A stretch of DNA of 33,904 nt from Bacteroidota bacterium. GTDB lineage: Bacteria > Bacteroidota > Bacteroidia > Chitinophagales > Chitinophagaceae. This document shows, one piece after another, positions 19,408 through 27,410 of this stretch. The DNA is taken from the NCBI GenBank assembly GCA_029560415.1, contig JAKQKY010000093.1:1-33904 (forward strand). The letters run 5' to 3'. The position numbers and the translations under genes were made by a program. The notes under the pieces are model-generated. The model was given only the letters and a program-made list of their open reading frames with translations. It searched no databases and was not told the DNA's origin. Each line of letters starts with the position of its first letter. Position 1 is the stretch's first letter.

Positions 19408-22400
19408 TTAAAATTTAACATTTAAAGTTAAGTTGTAATTCCTTGTAGTTGGCAAGGAGGCATTCTCGTAACCAGCCCTGATATCGCCCGAGGATTGTAT
19501 GGCTTCGGGATCAAGGCCCGGTATATCCTTATAAAGAATTGCAGCATTACGACAGGATGCAGACAGTGTAAGGCCCTTAACAAAGCTCAGTACAGTTACC
19601 TTTTTCAGAAGGTCGGTAAAAGTATAGGCCAATGCAATATTCCTTAGTTTAACAAAATCAGACTTGAAAATAAAAGGATCACCAACCTGTGCGTTTCTAT
19701 ATTCTGTATAGAAGCCCTGCAGATTAACAGGCGTGCTTGAGACAGTAATTACCGAAGTGTTTGGTAGTCCTGTGCTTTGGTAAACACCGGGGAATGTCAG
19801 GCCGCCATCACGACCCTCCAATGATAATTTGGAATGACCCTGCCTTGTCATATTTAATTGTGTAGAACTTAATACAGTACCGCCGAATTTGTAGTCGATA
19901 AGCATGCTCAGGTTAAAATTCTTATAGTTAAAAGAATTATTCCATCCACCTGTATACTTTGGTATTGAACTGCCTACGGGTAGATAGCCATTGGTCTTTT
20001 CAGCTCCGGGTGTGTTTACATTTGTTGGCAGGAAAACTCCATTATTATTCACCAGAACCTGACCCTTATCATTTCTAAGATAAGTTCTTGTATATAATTG
20101 ATTCATTGCAAGGCCTTCTGTGTATCTTATTTCACCAAGGAATTCATTACCGGTGCCGTTAAAATAAAGCAACAATCTGGTTCCGCTTGGAGTTCCCACA
20201 TCGAGTACTTCTGTTTTAAGAAAGGCGTTATTCCATGAAGTTGTCCAGTTAAAATTCTTGTTTTGTATTACTTCGTATTCAACAAGGGTTTCCAGACCGC
20301 TGTTTTTTAATGATGCCTGGTTTTCTTTAGAAGTAGTATAACCTGAAGCGCTTGAAAGATTTACGTCTATTATTTGTTCTGTTGTTACCTTATCAAATGC
20401 AGCAATATCCAAATGCAACCTGCTCTTAAATAATTTAAGCTCAAGACCTATTTCCTTTTCCTTTACGGTAAATGGCTGCAATAACGGATTAGGAGCGCTG
20501 GTGCCGTTAATACTTCCCAAAGTCTGCCCATTGAACAAATTCGCATTAACTCCATAAGTAAGGATTCCATCATATGGGCCAACAGAAGCTATACTACCCA
20601 CCTGCGCAAAGGAGCCTCTCAACTTACCATATGATAGCCATGAAGCATCTTTCATCAATTCTGAGAAAATAAAGCTTCCGGAAATTGAAGGATAGAATTT
20701 ACTGTTATTTTCAGGATTTAAAACAGAGAACCAGTCGTTACGGCCGGTAATGTTCACAAAGATCATTTGATTCCAGCCAAACTCAGCCAACCCATAGAGT
20801 GAATTCAGGCGGGTTTGATTATAATTATAACCATCACCAGCGCCCTTAACTGTACCATTCCTGTAAGAATAGAGATTTGCAACTGTAAAATTAGTGGCGC
20901 TCTGTACCATATTCCTGAACTCTGTCCGGTAAGTATTTCCGCCAAAACTTGCATCAACTGAGAACTTCCCAAACTCTTTGCTGCCACCAATGAGAAAGTC
21001 AGCATTTATATCAGTTGTGGTAGTTTGGCTGATATTATAGTTACCCCTGTAGGTAACGGTGGGGGTTGTGGTAGCCACAGTTGTATTGGCACCTGTACCA
21101 TTCAGAGCATATGACTCTGAATAATTGGTACCTCTGTCGTAGTTGAACCTGCCTTGTGCATAGAGCCAGTCGGTAATTTCATAACGTAAAGTGGTCGTTC
21201 CCAGCAAACGATTTCTGTCTTCTTTAAATTTCTGACCTCCCTGTAACGGGTAATACGGATTATTAATAGTACCGAGAAAACCGTTTGTTTGCCATTCAGC
21301 TCCTGTAGCTGGATTTTTTGCATGATCCCTGTATGCTTCCAATGGTACAGAAACAGGCATCCTTGTAAAGAAATTAACCACACCATCACCCTGTGTACCT
21401 ATCTGCGGAGGATTAATATAATCTTCATCTGCATAATTTACGTTCACCTGCAACTTAAGGTTTTTAGCAATGGTCTGATTGACCCCAATGTTAAAAATAG
21501 CCCTTTTATACTCGTTACCGGGAACAATACCTTTTGCATCCGTTGTGGAAATAGATGCCCTGAAACTTCCATTTGCCCCGCCACCTGATAATCCAAGAGT
21601 ATTGGTAAAATTGGTGGCATTTTGCAGGTAATCGAAAAGCTGGTTAGGGTAAGCAGAATAAGGTCTCATTATGCCATCAAAATTAATTACAGGCTGGCCA
21701 TCCAGTTTTGCACCCCAGCCCCATTGCCCATTACCCTGCACCTGGGCGGCAGTTGTAAATTTGTTACCTGCCTGTCCCTGTCCATACTCGGTCTGAACAA
21801 TTTCGTCCATGAAATTCAATGCTTCCGAAGTAGTATAACTGGTAGTAAAGTCCACTCCGATACCAGAATTTTTTGAACCTGATTTTGTGGTTATCAGTAT
21901 TGCACCTGCTGCAGCTCTTGAACCATACATCGCAGCAGCCGTAGCACCTTTCAATACTACCATACTTTCAATGTCATCCGGGTTAATATTCGCAAGGTTA
22001 TCCCCGCGGTCACGCTGCTGGCCGGCACCTTCAGCATTCCTTACCCCCTGATCCATAGGCAAACCATTAACTACAATTAATGGTGAATTGGTTGCTCCGG
22101 CAAAACCAACCTGTCCACGCAGCCTGATTTGATTACTTGATCCTGCACCGGCAGCAGGAGGTGTAATATTCAGGCCTGCTACCCTTCCTTCAAGGGATTC
22201 CGAAAGATTGATGGTCCGGCTCTTAACTAAATCATCCGGATTAACCGATGTTACTGCATAACCAAGCTTTTTTGATTCTCTTTTTACTCCCAATGCAGTT
22301 ACAAGAACCTCGGTAAGGGCAGATTCCTCGCTTGCCCGCATACTGATTGAAATGTTGCTCCTGTTTAGTATAGGCACTTCCAGACCAACGAAACCTATAG

Positions 22401-22647
22401 AGCTTACTACCAAAACATCAGAAGTATCGGCCCTGATACTGAAAACCCCAGCATTATCTGTAATTGTTGCCCTCGTTGTTCCCTTTACCGTTACGGTTGC
22501 CCCTGCAATTGGATTGTTTGAACCATCCAAAACAGTTCCACTAACAGTTTGTGAATACAAACCAATAGAAAAAAGAATAGACAACAGGAAAAGAAAACAA
22601 AAACGGGATTTACCTGGCGGAAAAGCCAGAATAGTTTTTTTCTTCAT
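19408..22647 (-). CDS. SusC/RagA-family TonB-dependent outer-membrane transporter
   Basis: The protein has 1079 residues, the usual SusC size. A signal peptide (to about residue 32, GLYSQ) is followed by a carboxypeptidase-regulatory-like domain (about 33-105, VSGTVLDGSNNPIAGATV). A TonB-box-like segment (LTEVLVTALGVKR, 111-123) comes next, then the plug (about 125-260, with GATAAAMYGSRAAAGAILITTKSG-type block ending near 256) and a beta-barrel ending in LTLNVKF with C-terminal Phe. There is no sigma/anti-sigma extension, so regulation is probably through the divergent AraC protein. It imports oligosaccharides bound by the SusD-like partner encoded 4 bases downstream. It is the first gene of the 13-gene minus-strand run. 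Confidence 0.96.
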   Translation of the reverse strand: MKKKTILAFPPGKSRFCFLFLLSILFSIGLYSQTVSGTVLDGSNNPIAGATVTVKGTTRATITDNAGVFSIRADTSDVLVVSSIGFVGLEVPILNRSNISISMRASEESALTEVLVTALGVKRESKKLGYAVTSVNPDDLVKSRTINLSESLEGRVAGLNITPPAAGAGSSNQIRLRGQVGFAGATNSPLIVVNGLPMDQGVRNAEGAGQQRDRGDNLANINPDDIESMVVLKGATAAAMYGSRAAAGAILITTKSGSKNSGIGVDFTTSYTTSEALNFMDEIVQTEYGQGQAGNKFTTAAQVQGNGQWGWGAKLDGQPVINFDGIMRPYSAYPNQLFDYLQNATNFTNTLGLSGGGANGSFRASISTTDAKGIVPGNEYKRAIFNIGVNQTIAKNLKLQVNVNYADEDYINPPQIGTQGDGVVNFFTRMPVSVPLEAYRDHAKNPATGAEWQTNGFLGTINNPYYPLQGGQKFKEDRNRLLGTTTLRYEITDWLYAQGRFNYDRGTNYSESYALNGTGANTTVATTTPTVTYRGNYNISQTTTTDINADFLIGGSKEFGKFSVDASFGGNTYRTEFRNMVQSATNFTVANLYSYRNGTVKGAGDGYNYNQTRLNSLYGLAEFGWNQMIFVNITGRNDWFSVLNPENNSKFYPSISGSFIFSELMKDASWLSYGKLRGSFAQVGSIASVGPYDGILTYGVNANLFNGQTLGSINGTSAPNPLLQPFTVKEKEIGLELKLFKSRLHLDIAAFDKVTTEQIIDVNLSSASGYTTSKENQASLKNSGLETLVEYEVIQNKNFNWTTSWNNAFLKTEVLDVGTPSGTRLLLYFNGTGNEFLGEIRYTEGLAMNQLYTRTYLRNDKGQVLVNNNGVFLPTNVNTPGAEKTNGYLPVGSSIPKYTGGWNNSFNYKNFNLSMLIDYKFGGTVLSSTQLNMTRQGHSKLSLEGRDGGLTFPGVYQSTGLPNTSVITVSSTPVNLQGFYTEYRNAQVGDPFIFKSDFVKLRNIALAYTFTDLLKKVTVLSFVKGLTLSASCRNAAILYKDIPGLDPEAIQSSGDIRAGYENASLPTTRNYNLTLNVKF

Positions 22648-22733
22648 AGTAGCAATTCGTTAGATTAAGAAATAAGCCTTTTTGACAGGCTTTAACGGTA
22701 CAATATTAAAACAGGAGAGTACAGAAAAACTTC

Positions 22734-22764
22734 CAAAAAAAACCGTTGTTGGATTTTGTACAAA
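22734..22764 (-). promoter_or_regulatory. Candidate Bacteroidota promoter for the susC operon
   Basis: On the minus strand TTTG (22764-22761) is followed after 19 bases by TTTTTTTG (22741-22734). This matches the Bacteroidota pattern TTTG-N19-TAnnTTTG except for one base in the -7 element. It would start transcription roughly 80 bases before the susC ATG. The -33 element falls inside the 14-bp palindrome, so a protein bound there would directly affect this promoter. The poly-T run makes a chance match possible. Confidence 0.35.
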
Positions 22765-22766
22765 AT
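22753..22766. promoter_or_regulatory. 14-bp perfect palindrome, candidate operator
   Basis: ATTTTGTACAAAAT reads the same on both strands and lies in the divergent gap between susC and the AraC-type regulator gene. It is 80 bases from the regulator ATG and about 105 from the susC ATG. A perfect palindrome suits a symmetric dimer, whereas AraC proteins usually bind direct repeats, so the binding protein is uncertain. Confidence 0.45.
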
Positions 22767-22832
22767 ACAATTAATTTTTCCTGACATTTACTTTTTGAAA
22801 TTCATGTATTGTTGATTGCTAACGTTTGCCAG

Positions 22833-23714
22833 ATGAGTCAATTTCTATTGCAAAAAGAGAATTCAACGGAATTACAACTTTTTGAGCATATAAATGAATT
22901 TGCATTTAAAAAGAATAATTCAATCAGGTTGAATTCATTCAATGAAAACTGCTCAGACTGCTTACGCCTGTATTATATTATTGAAGGAAAATTTGACTGG
23001 AAAATTAATAGGGAGAATTATACACTGTATCCTAATGACCTTGTAATTATTTTACCAGGACAGGAACTGATTGCTGAAAAGGGCTATCTTGAAATCGGTT
23101 CCCTTTACTGGCTAAAGATTTATTTAAATATCCAGCATAATGGTAATAAAAATGCACTTGGCATTTGGAGCAGCATTTCGGCACCTGAATATATTTCGAT
23201 TAAAAAAATAATATTTCTGAACAATGTACCCGTACTTTCAAGACTAACGGATGCCGCTTCAATCTTCTCCCAGTTACGTAATGAAATTTTTGGCCAGGAG
23301 ATTGGATATGTAACAAGGGTAAATCAATTACTTGATGAATTGATAATCCTCATTACCCGTAAAGTAACCCAACAAAGCATATGCCAGCGGGACTTTCCCC
23401 AGGCCTTTTTAAAACTGGAGAACGAATTGCGGAAAGACCTGTCTCACCACTGGACTGTGGAAGAAATGGCGGCCATAGTAGGTTTGGGAACTACAGCTTT
23501 TAGCGATAAAGTAAAAAATTTTACCGGGTTTACACCCATTAACTATTTGATAAACATCCGGATTTCTGAAGCCATTAAACTTTTAAAAAAGCCTGGAGAA
23601 AATGTAACGGATATTGCCCTGGATACCGGATTTTACTCATCTCAACATTTTGCAACAACATTTAAAAAACTAACCGGCTATACACCAAGCCATTTCAGGA
23701 AAAAAAATATTTAA
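22833..23714 (+). CDS. AraC-family transcriptional regulator
   Basis: From ATG at 22833 the protein has 293 residues. An upstream TTG at 22809 is in frame but adds nothing recognisable. Residues about 25-110 form a cupin-like ligand-sensing region (RLYYIIEGKFDWKINRENY, then NDLVIILPGQ). The C-terminal 100 residues hold two helix-turn-helix units: WTVEEMAAIVGLGTTAFSDK (207-226) and the second around VTDIALDTGFYSSQHFATTF, closing with the AraC signature GYTPSHFRK. It is divergent from susC and first in a plus-strand run with kinase and transporter genes. It probably senses a pentose or sugar acid and controls both units. The ligand is not known. This is a single cytoplasmic regulator, not a hybrid two-component system. 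Confidence 0.93.
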   Translation: MSQFLLQKENSTELQLFEHINEFAFKKNNSIRLNSFNENCSDCLRLYYIIEGKFDWKINRENYTLYPNDLVIILPGQELIAEKGYLEIGSLYWLKIYLNIQHNGNKNALGIWSSISAPEYISIKKIIFLNNVPVLSRLTDAASIFSQLRNEIFGQEIGYVTRVNQLLDELIILITRKVTQQSICQRDFPQAFLKLENELRKDLSHHWTVEEMAAIVGLGTTAFSDKVKNFTGFTPINYLINIRISEAIKLLKKPGENVTDIALDTGFYSSQHFATTFKKLTGYTPSHFRKKNI

Positions 23715-23728
23715 ATTTAATAACATAT

Positions 23729-25252
23729 ATGGCATCCAAGAAAAACTGCATCATCACCATTGAAATAGGAACAAACGCTGTCAGAGTAGTTGCCTTTGAT
23801 CTGACCGGAACCACAATTGCTTCCATGAAAGGTTCATATCCTACTTTTCATTCCCAACCTGATTATAGCGAACAGGATCCTGAACAGATATTTATAACGA
23901 TGTTATACGTTTTAAAAAATCTTCTTATTGAGCATATTCATCCGCATAAAATTAAGGTCGAAAGTATTTGTTTCAGCGCTTCAATGCACAGTGTTCTTGC
24001 AATAGACAAAAGAGGAAACCCATTGGGTAATGCAGTAATCTGGGCCGACAACAGGGCTAAAAAGGAGGCTGAAAAGCTAAAAAACTCGCCACAGAGTAAA
24101 ATAATCTATTCAGCCACCGGCACTCCTATGCACCCTATGTCACCTCTATTTAAAATAGCCTGGTTCAGGCATAACGACAAGGAAAGATTTAAGCAGGCTA
24201 GCAAATTCATTCAACTAAAAACATACATCATTCAGCAGCTTACAGGCGAATACCTGATTGATCACAGCCTGGCCTCGGCAACAGGGCTATTAAACATCCA
24301 TAAAATCAAATGGGAATCCGAAGCACTAGCCTATGCCGGTATAAACAGCGGAATGCTAGCCGACCTTGTTCCTATTTTCGAATCGGCAGGAAAATTAAAA
24401 AAGGCCTATCAAAATTCCTTAGGCATTCATGCGGATACAAAGCTCATTGTTGGCTCAAGCGACGGATGCCTTGCTACCTTAGGTGCGGGAGTAAAGGATG
24501 GCTGCAAGGCCACCATTACCATTGAAGACAGTGGAGCTGTAAGAATTATGGGCAATAAAGTGCTGAATGATAAGAAACAGCGATTCTTCAATTATCTGCT
24601 CACCGAAAATTGTTATGTGTCGGGGGGACCAACTAATAGTGGTGGTGTTATTTTTGAGTGGTTTACAAAACAGTTCGGGGATTTCAAAAATCCATTTGAC
24701 ATGGAGTATACCATGAAAGAGCTTTTCGCTGTTGCAGCAAAAGTAAATGCCGGCTCAGATGGTCTGATTTTCCTTCCGTACCTGCTTGGAGAAAGGGCTC
24801 CAATTTGGGATGCCAATGCAAGGGGGGTATATTTTGGCATAAACATTAACCATGAACGCCAACATTTTATCAGGGCGATAATTGAAGGTATCCTATTTGA
24901 GATTTATAGTATAGGGAAAACTTTGGAGGAACATTGTAAAATCAACAGCTTGTCTATAAATGGAAGCTTTGCCTCTATTCCGCTATGCGCCCAGATCATT
25001 GCTGATATTTTCAATAAGCCTGTCAGCATTAGTCAGCATAACTACAGCGTAGGCCTTGGAGCTTATTTGCTTAGTGCAACTGAAATGGGCATATTCACCA
25101 ACCTGGAGGAAGCTGCAAAAAGTATTGTTTTACCTGAACAGTATTTCCCTAAAAATAATCTTCATGATATCTATATGAGGCATTTTGATATTTTCGAAAA
25201 ACTGAGTGTCAAATTAAAAGATGATTTTGTAGATGTGGTCAAACTTCAATAA
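23729..25252 (+). CDS. FGGY-family carbohydrate kinase (gluconokinase-like, altered ATP motifs)
   Basis: The protein has 507 residues, with FGGY_N at about 5-250 and FGGY_C at about 260-455. Blocks CFSASMHSVLAID, WADNRAK and TGTPMHPMSPLFKIAW resemble Bacillus GntK-type gluconokinases more than xylulokinases. The catalytic base Asp245 (GSSDGCLATLG) is present. However, the first phosphate-binding motif has Glu12 (IEIGTN) where Asp is usual. The normal GTSG of the ATP site reads EDSG (266-269), and the C-terminal GGF-type motif reads NGSF (411-414). The gene may be a sugar-acid kinase with altered nucleotide binding, or a non-catalytic sensor. These changes could also be conserved in a Bacteroidota subfamily. 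It follows the AraC gene by 14 bases, so it belongs to the same transcript. Confidence 0.85.
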   Translation: MASKKNCIITIEIGTNAVRVVAFDLTGTTIASMKGSYPTFHSQPDYSEQDPEQIFITMLYVLKNLLIEHIHPHKIKVESICFSASMHSVLAIDKRGNPLGNAVIWADNRAKKEAEKLKNSPQSKIIYSATGTPMHPMSPLFKIAWFRHNDKERFKQASKFIQLKTYIIQQLTGEYLIDHSLASATGLLNIHKIKWESEALAYAGINSGMLADLVPIFESAGKLKKAYQNSLGIHADTKLIVGSSDGCLATLGAGVKDGCKATITIEDSGAVRIMGNKVLNDKKQRFFNYLLTENCYVSGGPTNSGGVIFEWFTKQFGDFKNPFDMEYTMKELFAVAAKVNAGSDGLIFLPYLLGERAPIWDANARGVYFGININHERQHFIRAIIEGILFEIYSIGKTLEEHCKINSLSINGSFASIPLCAQIIADIFNKPVSISQHNYSVGLGAYLLSATEMGIFTNLEEAAKSIVLPEQYFPKNNLHDIYMRHFDIFEKLSVKLKDDFVDVVKLQ

Positions 25253-25270
25253 TTTTTCTTAAACAAATTT

Positions 25271-26389
25271 ATGACTGATTCAAAAAATATATTCAAGCTA
25301 TTTTATGGCAGTGCAGTTGCATTGGCAATCGTTTTCCTGATCCTTTTATTCATAAATAAATATGACTGGGCAGGATGGGTTTTACTCTTTTTTTTCCTGA
25401 GTCTCGCTGTGGGTTTCAGAGGAAATGAATCATTGAAGGGACTTTCATTTACAGTTGTTATTTTTGGAACAGTTGCATTGGCGCTATTCCATCCGGAATA
25501 TTTTCAGGAATGGGGAACGTTTAAGTTGAGTAACCTGATTACACCGCTCATTCAATTGATTATGTTTGGAATGGGTACCTCAATGAGTTTAAAAGATTTT
25601 GGAGCAGTTATCAAAACGCCAAAGGGAGTGGTAATTGGCGTACTGAGTCAATTTATTATTATGCCGGTACTTGGCTATACGCTGGCAACCTTATCAGGTT
25701 TCCCCCCTGAAATTGCAGCAGGAATCGTTTTAATCGGATGCTCACCAAGCGGACTCGCTTCTAATGTTATGTGCTACCTTGCAAAGGCTAATCTCGCGCT
25801 TTCTCTTTCAGTTACATCAATTACAACTTTAATTGCCCCATTTGTTACTCCTTTTCTAATGAAATTGTTTGCCGGGCAAATGGTGGAAATTGACCTGTAT
25901 AAAATGATGTGGGATATATCCAAGATGATTATTATTCCCATTGGTGCAGGATTAATATTCAACAGAATTTTAAGCGGTAAATCAAAATGGCTTGATAATG
26001 CTATGCCCCTGGTATCAATGTTCGGCATTGCATTCATACTTACTATCATTACTGCAGCGGGCAGAGATAGCTTGCTAAAAATTGGACCACTATTGGTTGT
26101 ATTAGTGATTATTCACAACTCATGTGGCTATTTATTGGGCTATTGGTCAGCAAGACTATTTAAAATGCCCGAACGGGATTGCCGAACAATTGCCATCGAA
26201 GTTGGGATGCAAAATGCTGGGCTCGCATCAGGAATTGCAAAAGAAATGGGGAAAATTGCAACGGTAGGTCTCGCACCTGCCGTATTTGGGCCATTAATGA
26301 ATATCAGCGGTTCTATACTTGCCAGTTGGTGGCACAACCGGGCACCAAACGATGTTCTGAAACCAGATAGCAAATCTGCGACAGACTAA
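25271..26389 (+). CDS. BASS-family (SBF) sodium-coupled organic anion symporter
   Basis: The 372-residue protein is an inner-membrane transporter with about ten hydrophobic segments. Two near the N-terminus (about 12-28 and 34-48) precede the SBF domain. Family motifs are GCSPSGLASNVM (156-167) and EVGMQNAGLA (310-319), which form the crossed helices and sodium sites in BASS proteins. Known BASS members move bile acids, pyruvate, pantothenate and other organic anions with sodium. Here, between a sugar-acid kinase-like gene and two exported sugar-acid enzymes, an aldonate, keto-acid or pyruvate substrate is plausible but inferred. It starts 18 bases after the kinase stop, with no terminator between them. 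Confidence 0.9.
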   Translation: MTDSKNIFKLFYGSAVALAIVFLILLFINKYDWAGWVLLFFFLSLAVGFRGNESLKGLSFTVVIFGTVALALFHPEYFQEWGTFKLSNLITPLIQLIMFGMGTSMSLKDFGAVIKTPKGVVIGVLSQFIIMPVLGYTLATLSGFPPEIAAGIVLIGCSPSGLASNVMCYLAKANLALSLSVTSITTLIAPFVTPFLMKLFAGQMVEIDLYKMMWDISKMIIIPIGAGLIFNRILSGKSKWLDNAMPLVSMFGIAFILTIITAAGRDSLLKIGPLLVVLVIIHNSCGYLLGYWSARLFKMPERDCRTIAIEVGMQNAGLASGIAKEMGKIATVGLAPAVFGPLMNISGSILASWWHNRAPNDVLKPDSKSATD

Positions 26390-26420
26390 ATTGTCATTTA
26401 TCAATCTAAATAAAACAACC

Positions 26421-27371
26421 ATGATTAAGTATCTATTGACCTTTTCGATACCAATTTGTTTTGTCCTGCAATCATATGGTCAGCAGGTTCAAATTAGTAA
26501 AGAAGAATTAATTGCACTGACACCCGAATGGAAAGGGGAGCGTTTTCCGGATGGAAGGCCAAAAGTACCAGATGGAATTATCCGGAGAATGAAAGCAGTA
26601 AGCGTTGAAGAAGCCTGGGCAACTATGAGCAATGCAGGTTACAGGTACCAAATAGCAGAGGGTTGGGAAACAATCAATCCCGATAGTGTATTGGTTGGCA
26701 GGGCGGTAACCACAACATTTATGCCCGGACGTCCCGATGTATGGAAGGCTATTGATTCGTTGGGAAAAAAAGAGGGAAGAAGGGCACAAAATGTTTGGGC
26801 CGTAGAAATGCTGGTAAAAGGTGATGTTTATGTTGCAGATCAATTTGGTGCAAAAAGAAACGGGCCAACCATTGGCGATAATGTTGGAAATGCCATTTTT
26901 TCTAAAACAGGAAACGGAATTGTGTACGATGGTGCATTGCGGGATGTTGAAGGTTTAAAGGAAATCGGGGGTTTCACATCATATTATACAAGCTATGATC
27001 CTTCATTTCATAATCCGGGTGGCGGACAAAACAGGGATTTAACAACAATGATTGTAGGAATCAATAAACCCACCCGAATCCGCACCGTTACAGTTATGCC
27101 GGGGGATGTGGTTTTAGGCAAAATGGGGGTGGTTGTTTTTATTCCGCCGCACCTTGCTGAAAGAGTTGTGACTACATCTGAAATCGTTCGTTTAAGAGAT
27201 ATGTTTGGCCATCAAAGAATAAAGGAAGGAATATATACAGCAGGTCAGATAGATACAAGATGGTCAGATGAGATTGAGAAAGATTTTTCGAAATGGCTGA
27301 ATGATCACATTGATGAATTGCCTGTAGCCAAAGAACAAATACAGGAATACCTGAAAGAACGTACATGGTAG
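26421..27371 (+). CDS. Exported RraA-like protein (class II pyruvate aldolase fold)
   Basis: From ATG at 26421 the protein has 316 residues and a Sec signal (MIKYLLTFSIPICFVLQSYG). An in-frame TTG at 26391 directly after the previous stop is rejected because it would bury the signal. The RraA/HMG-aldolase fold covers about residues 50-250: ADQFG at 139-143, GPTIGDNVGNA around 148-158, and GIVYDGALRDVEG with Asp170, Arg174 and Asp175. The Arg-Asp pair matches the catalytic residues of 4-hydroxy-4-methyl-2-oxoglutarate aldolases. Most RraA proteins are cytoplasmic, so the signal is notable. Its partners are a BASS symporter (31 bases upstream) and an exported dehydratase. It may cleave a 2-keto acid to pyruvate outside the cytoplasm; RNase E inhibition is unlikely for an exported protein. 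Confidence 0.85.
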   Translation: MIKYLLTFSIPICFVLQSYGQQVQISKEELIALTPEWKGERFPDGRPKVPDGIIRRMKAVSVEEAWATMSNAGYRYQIAEGWETINPDSVLVGRAVTTTFMPGRPDVWKAIDSLGKKEGRRAQNVWAVEMLVKGDVYVADQFGAKRNGPTIGDNVGNAIFSKTGNGIVYDGALRDVEGLKEIGGFTSYYTSYDPSFHNPGGGQNRDLTTMIVGINKPTRIRTVTVMPGDVVLGKMGVVVFIPPHLAERVVTTSEIVRLRDMFGHQRIKEGIYTAGQIDTRWSDEIEKDFSKWLNDHIDELPVAKEQIQEYLKERTW

Positions 27372-27410
27372 CAATAACAATATTACCCATTAATTTAAAA
27401 ACTTTATAAA

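Noticed and set aside
23729..25252. Calling the FGGY kinase a xylulokinase because of the xylan context
   Set aside because: Its SASMHSVLAID and TGTPMHPMSPL blocks resemble gluconokinases, no xylose isomerase is nearby, and its ATP motifs are atypical.
26391..26420. TTG start directly after the BASS stop for the RraA-like protein
   Set aside because: It would add ten polar residues before a clean signal peptide that starts at ATG 26421.
26421..27371. Ribonuclease E inhibitor function for the RraA-like protein
   Set aside because: A signal peptide sends the protein out of the cytoplasm, and the Asp/Arg-Asp aldolase residues are retained, so an enzymatic role is more likely.
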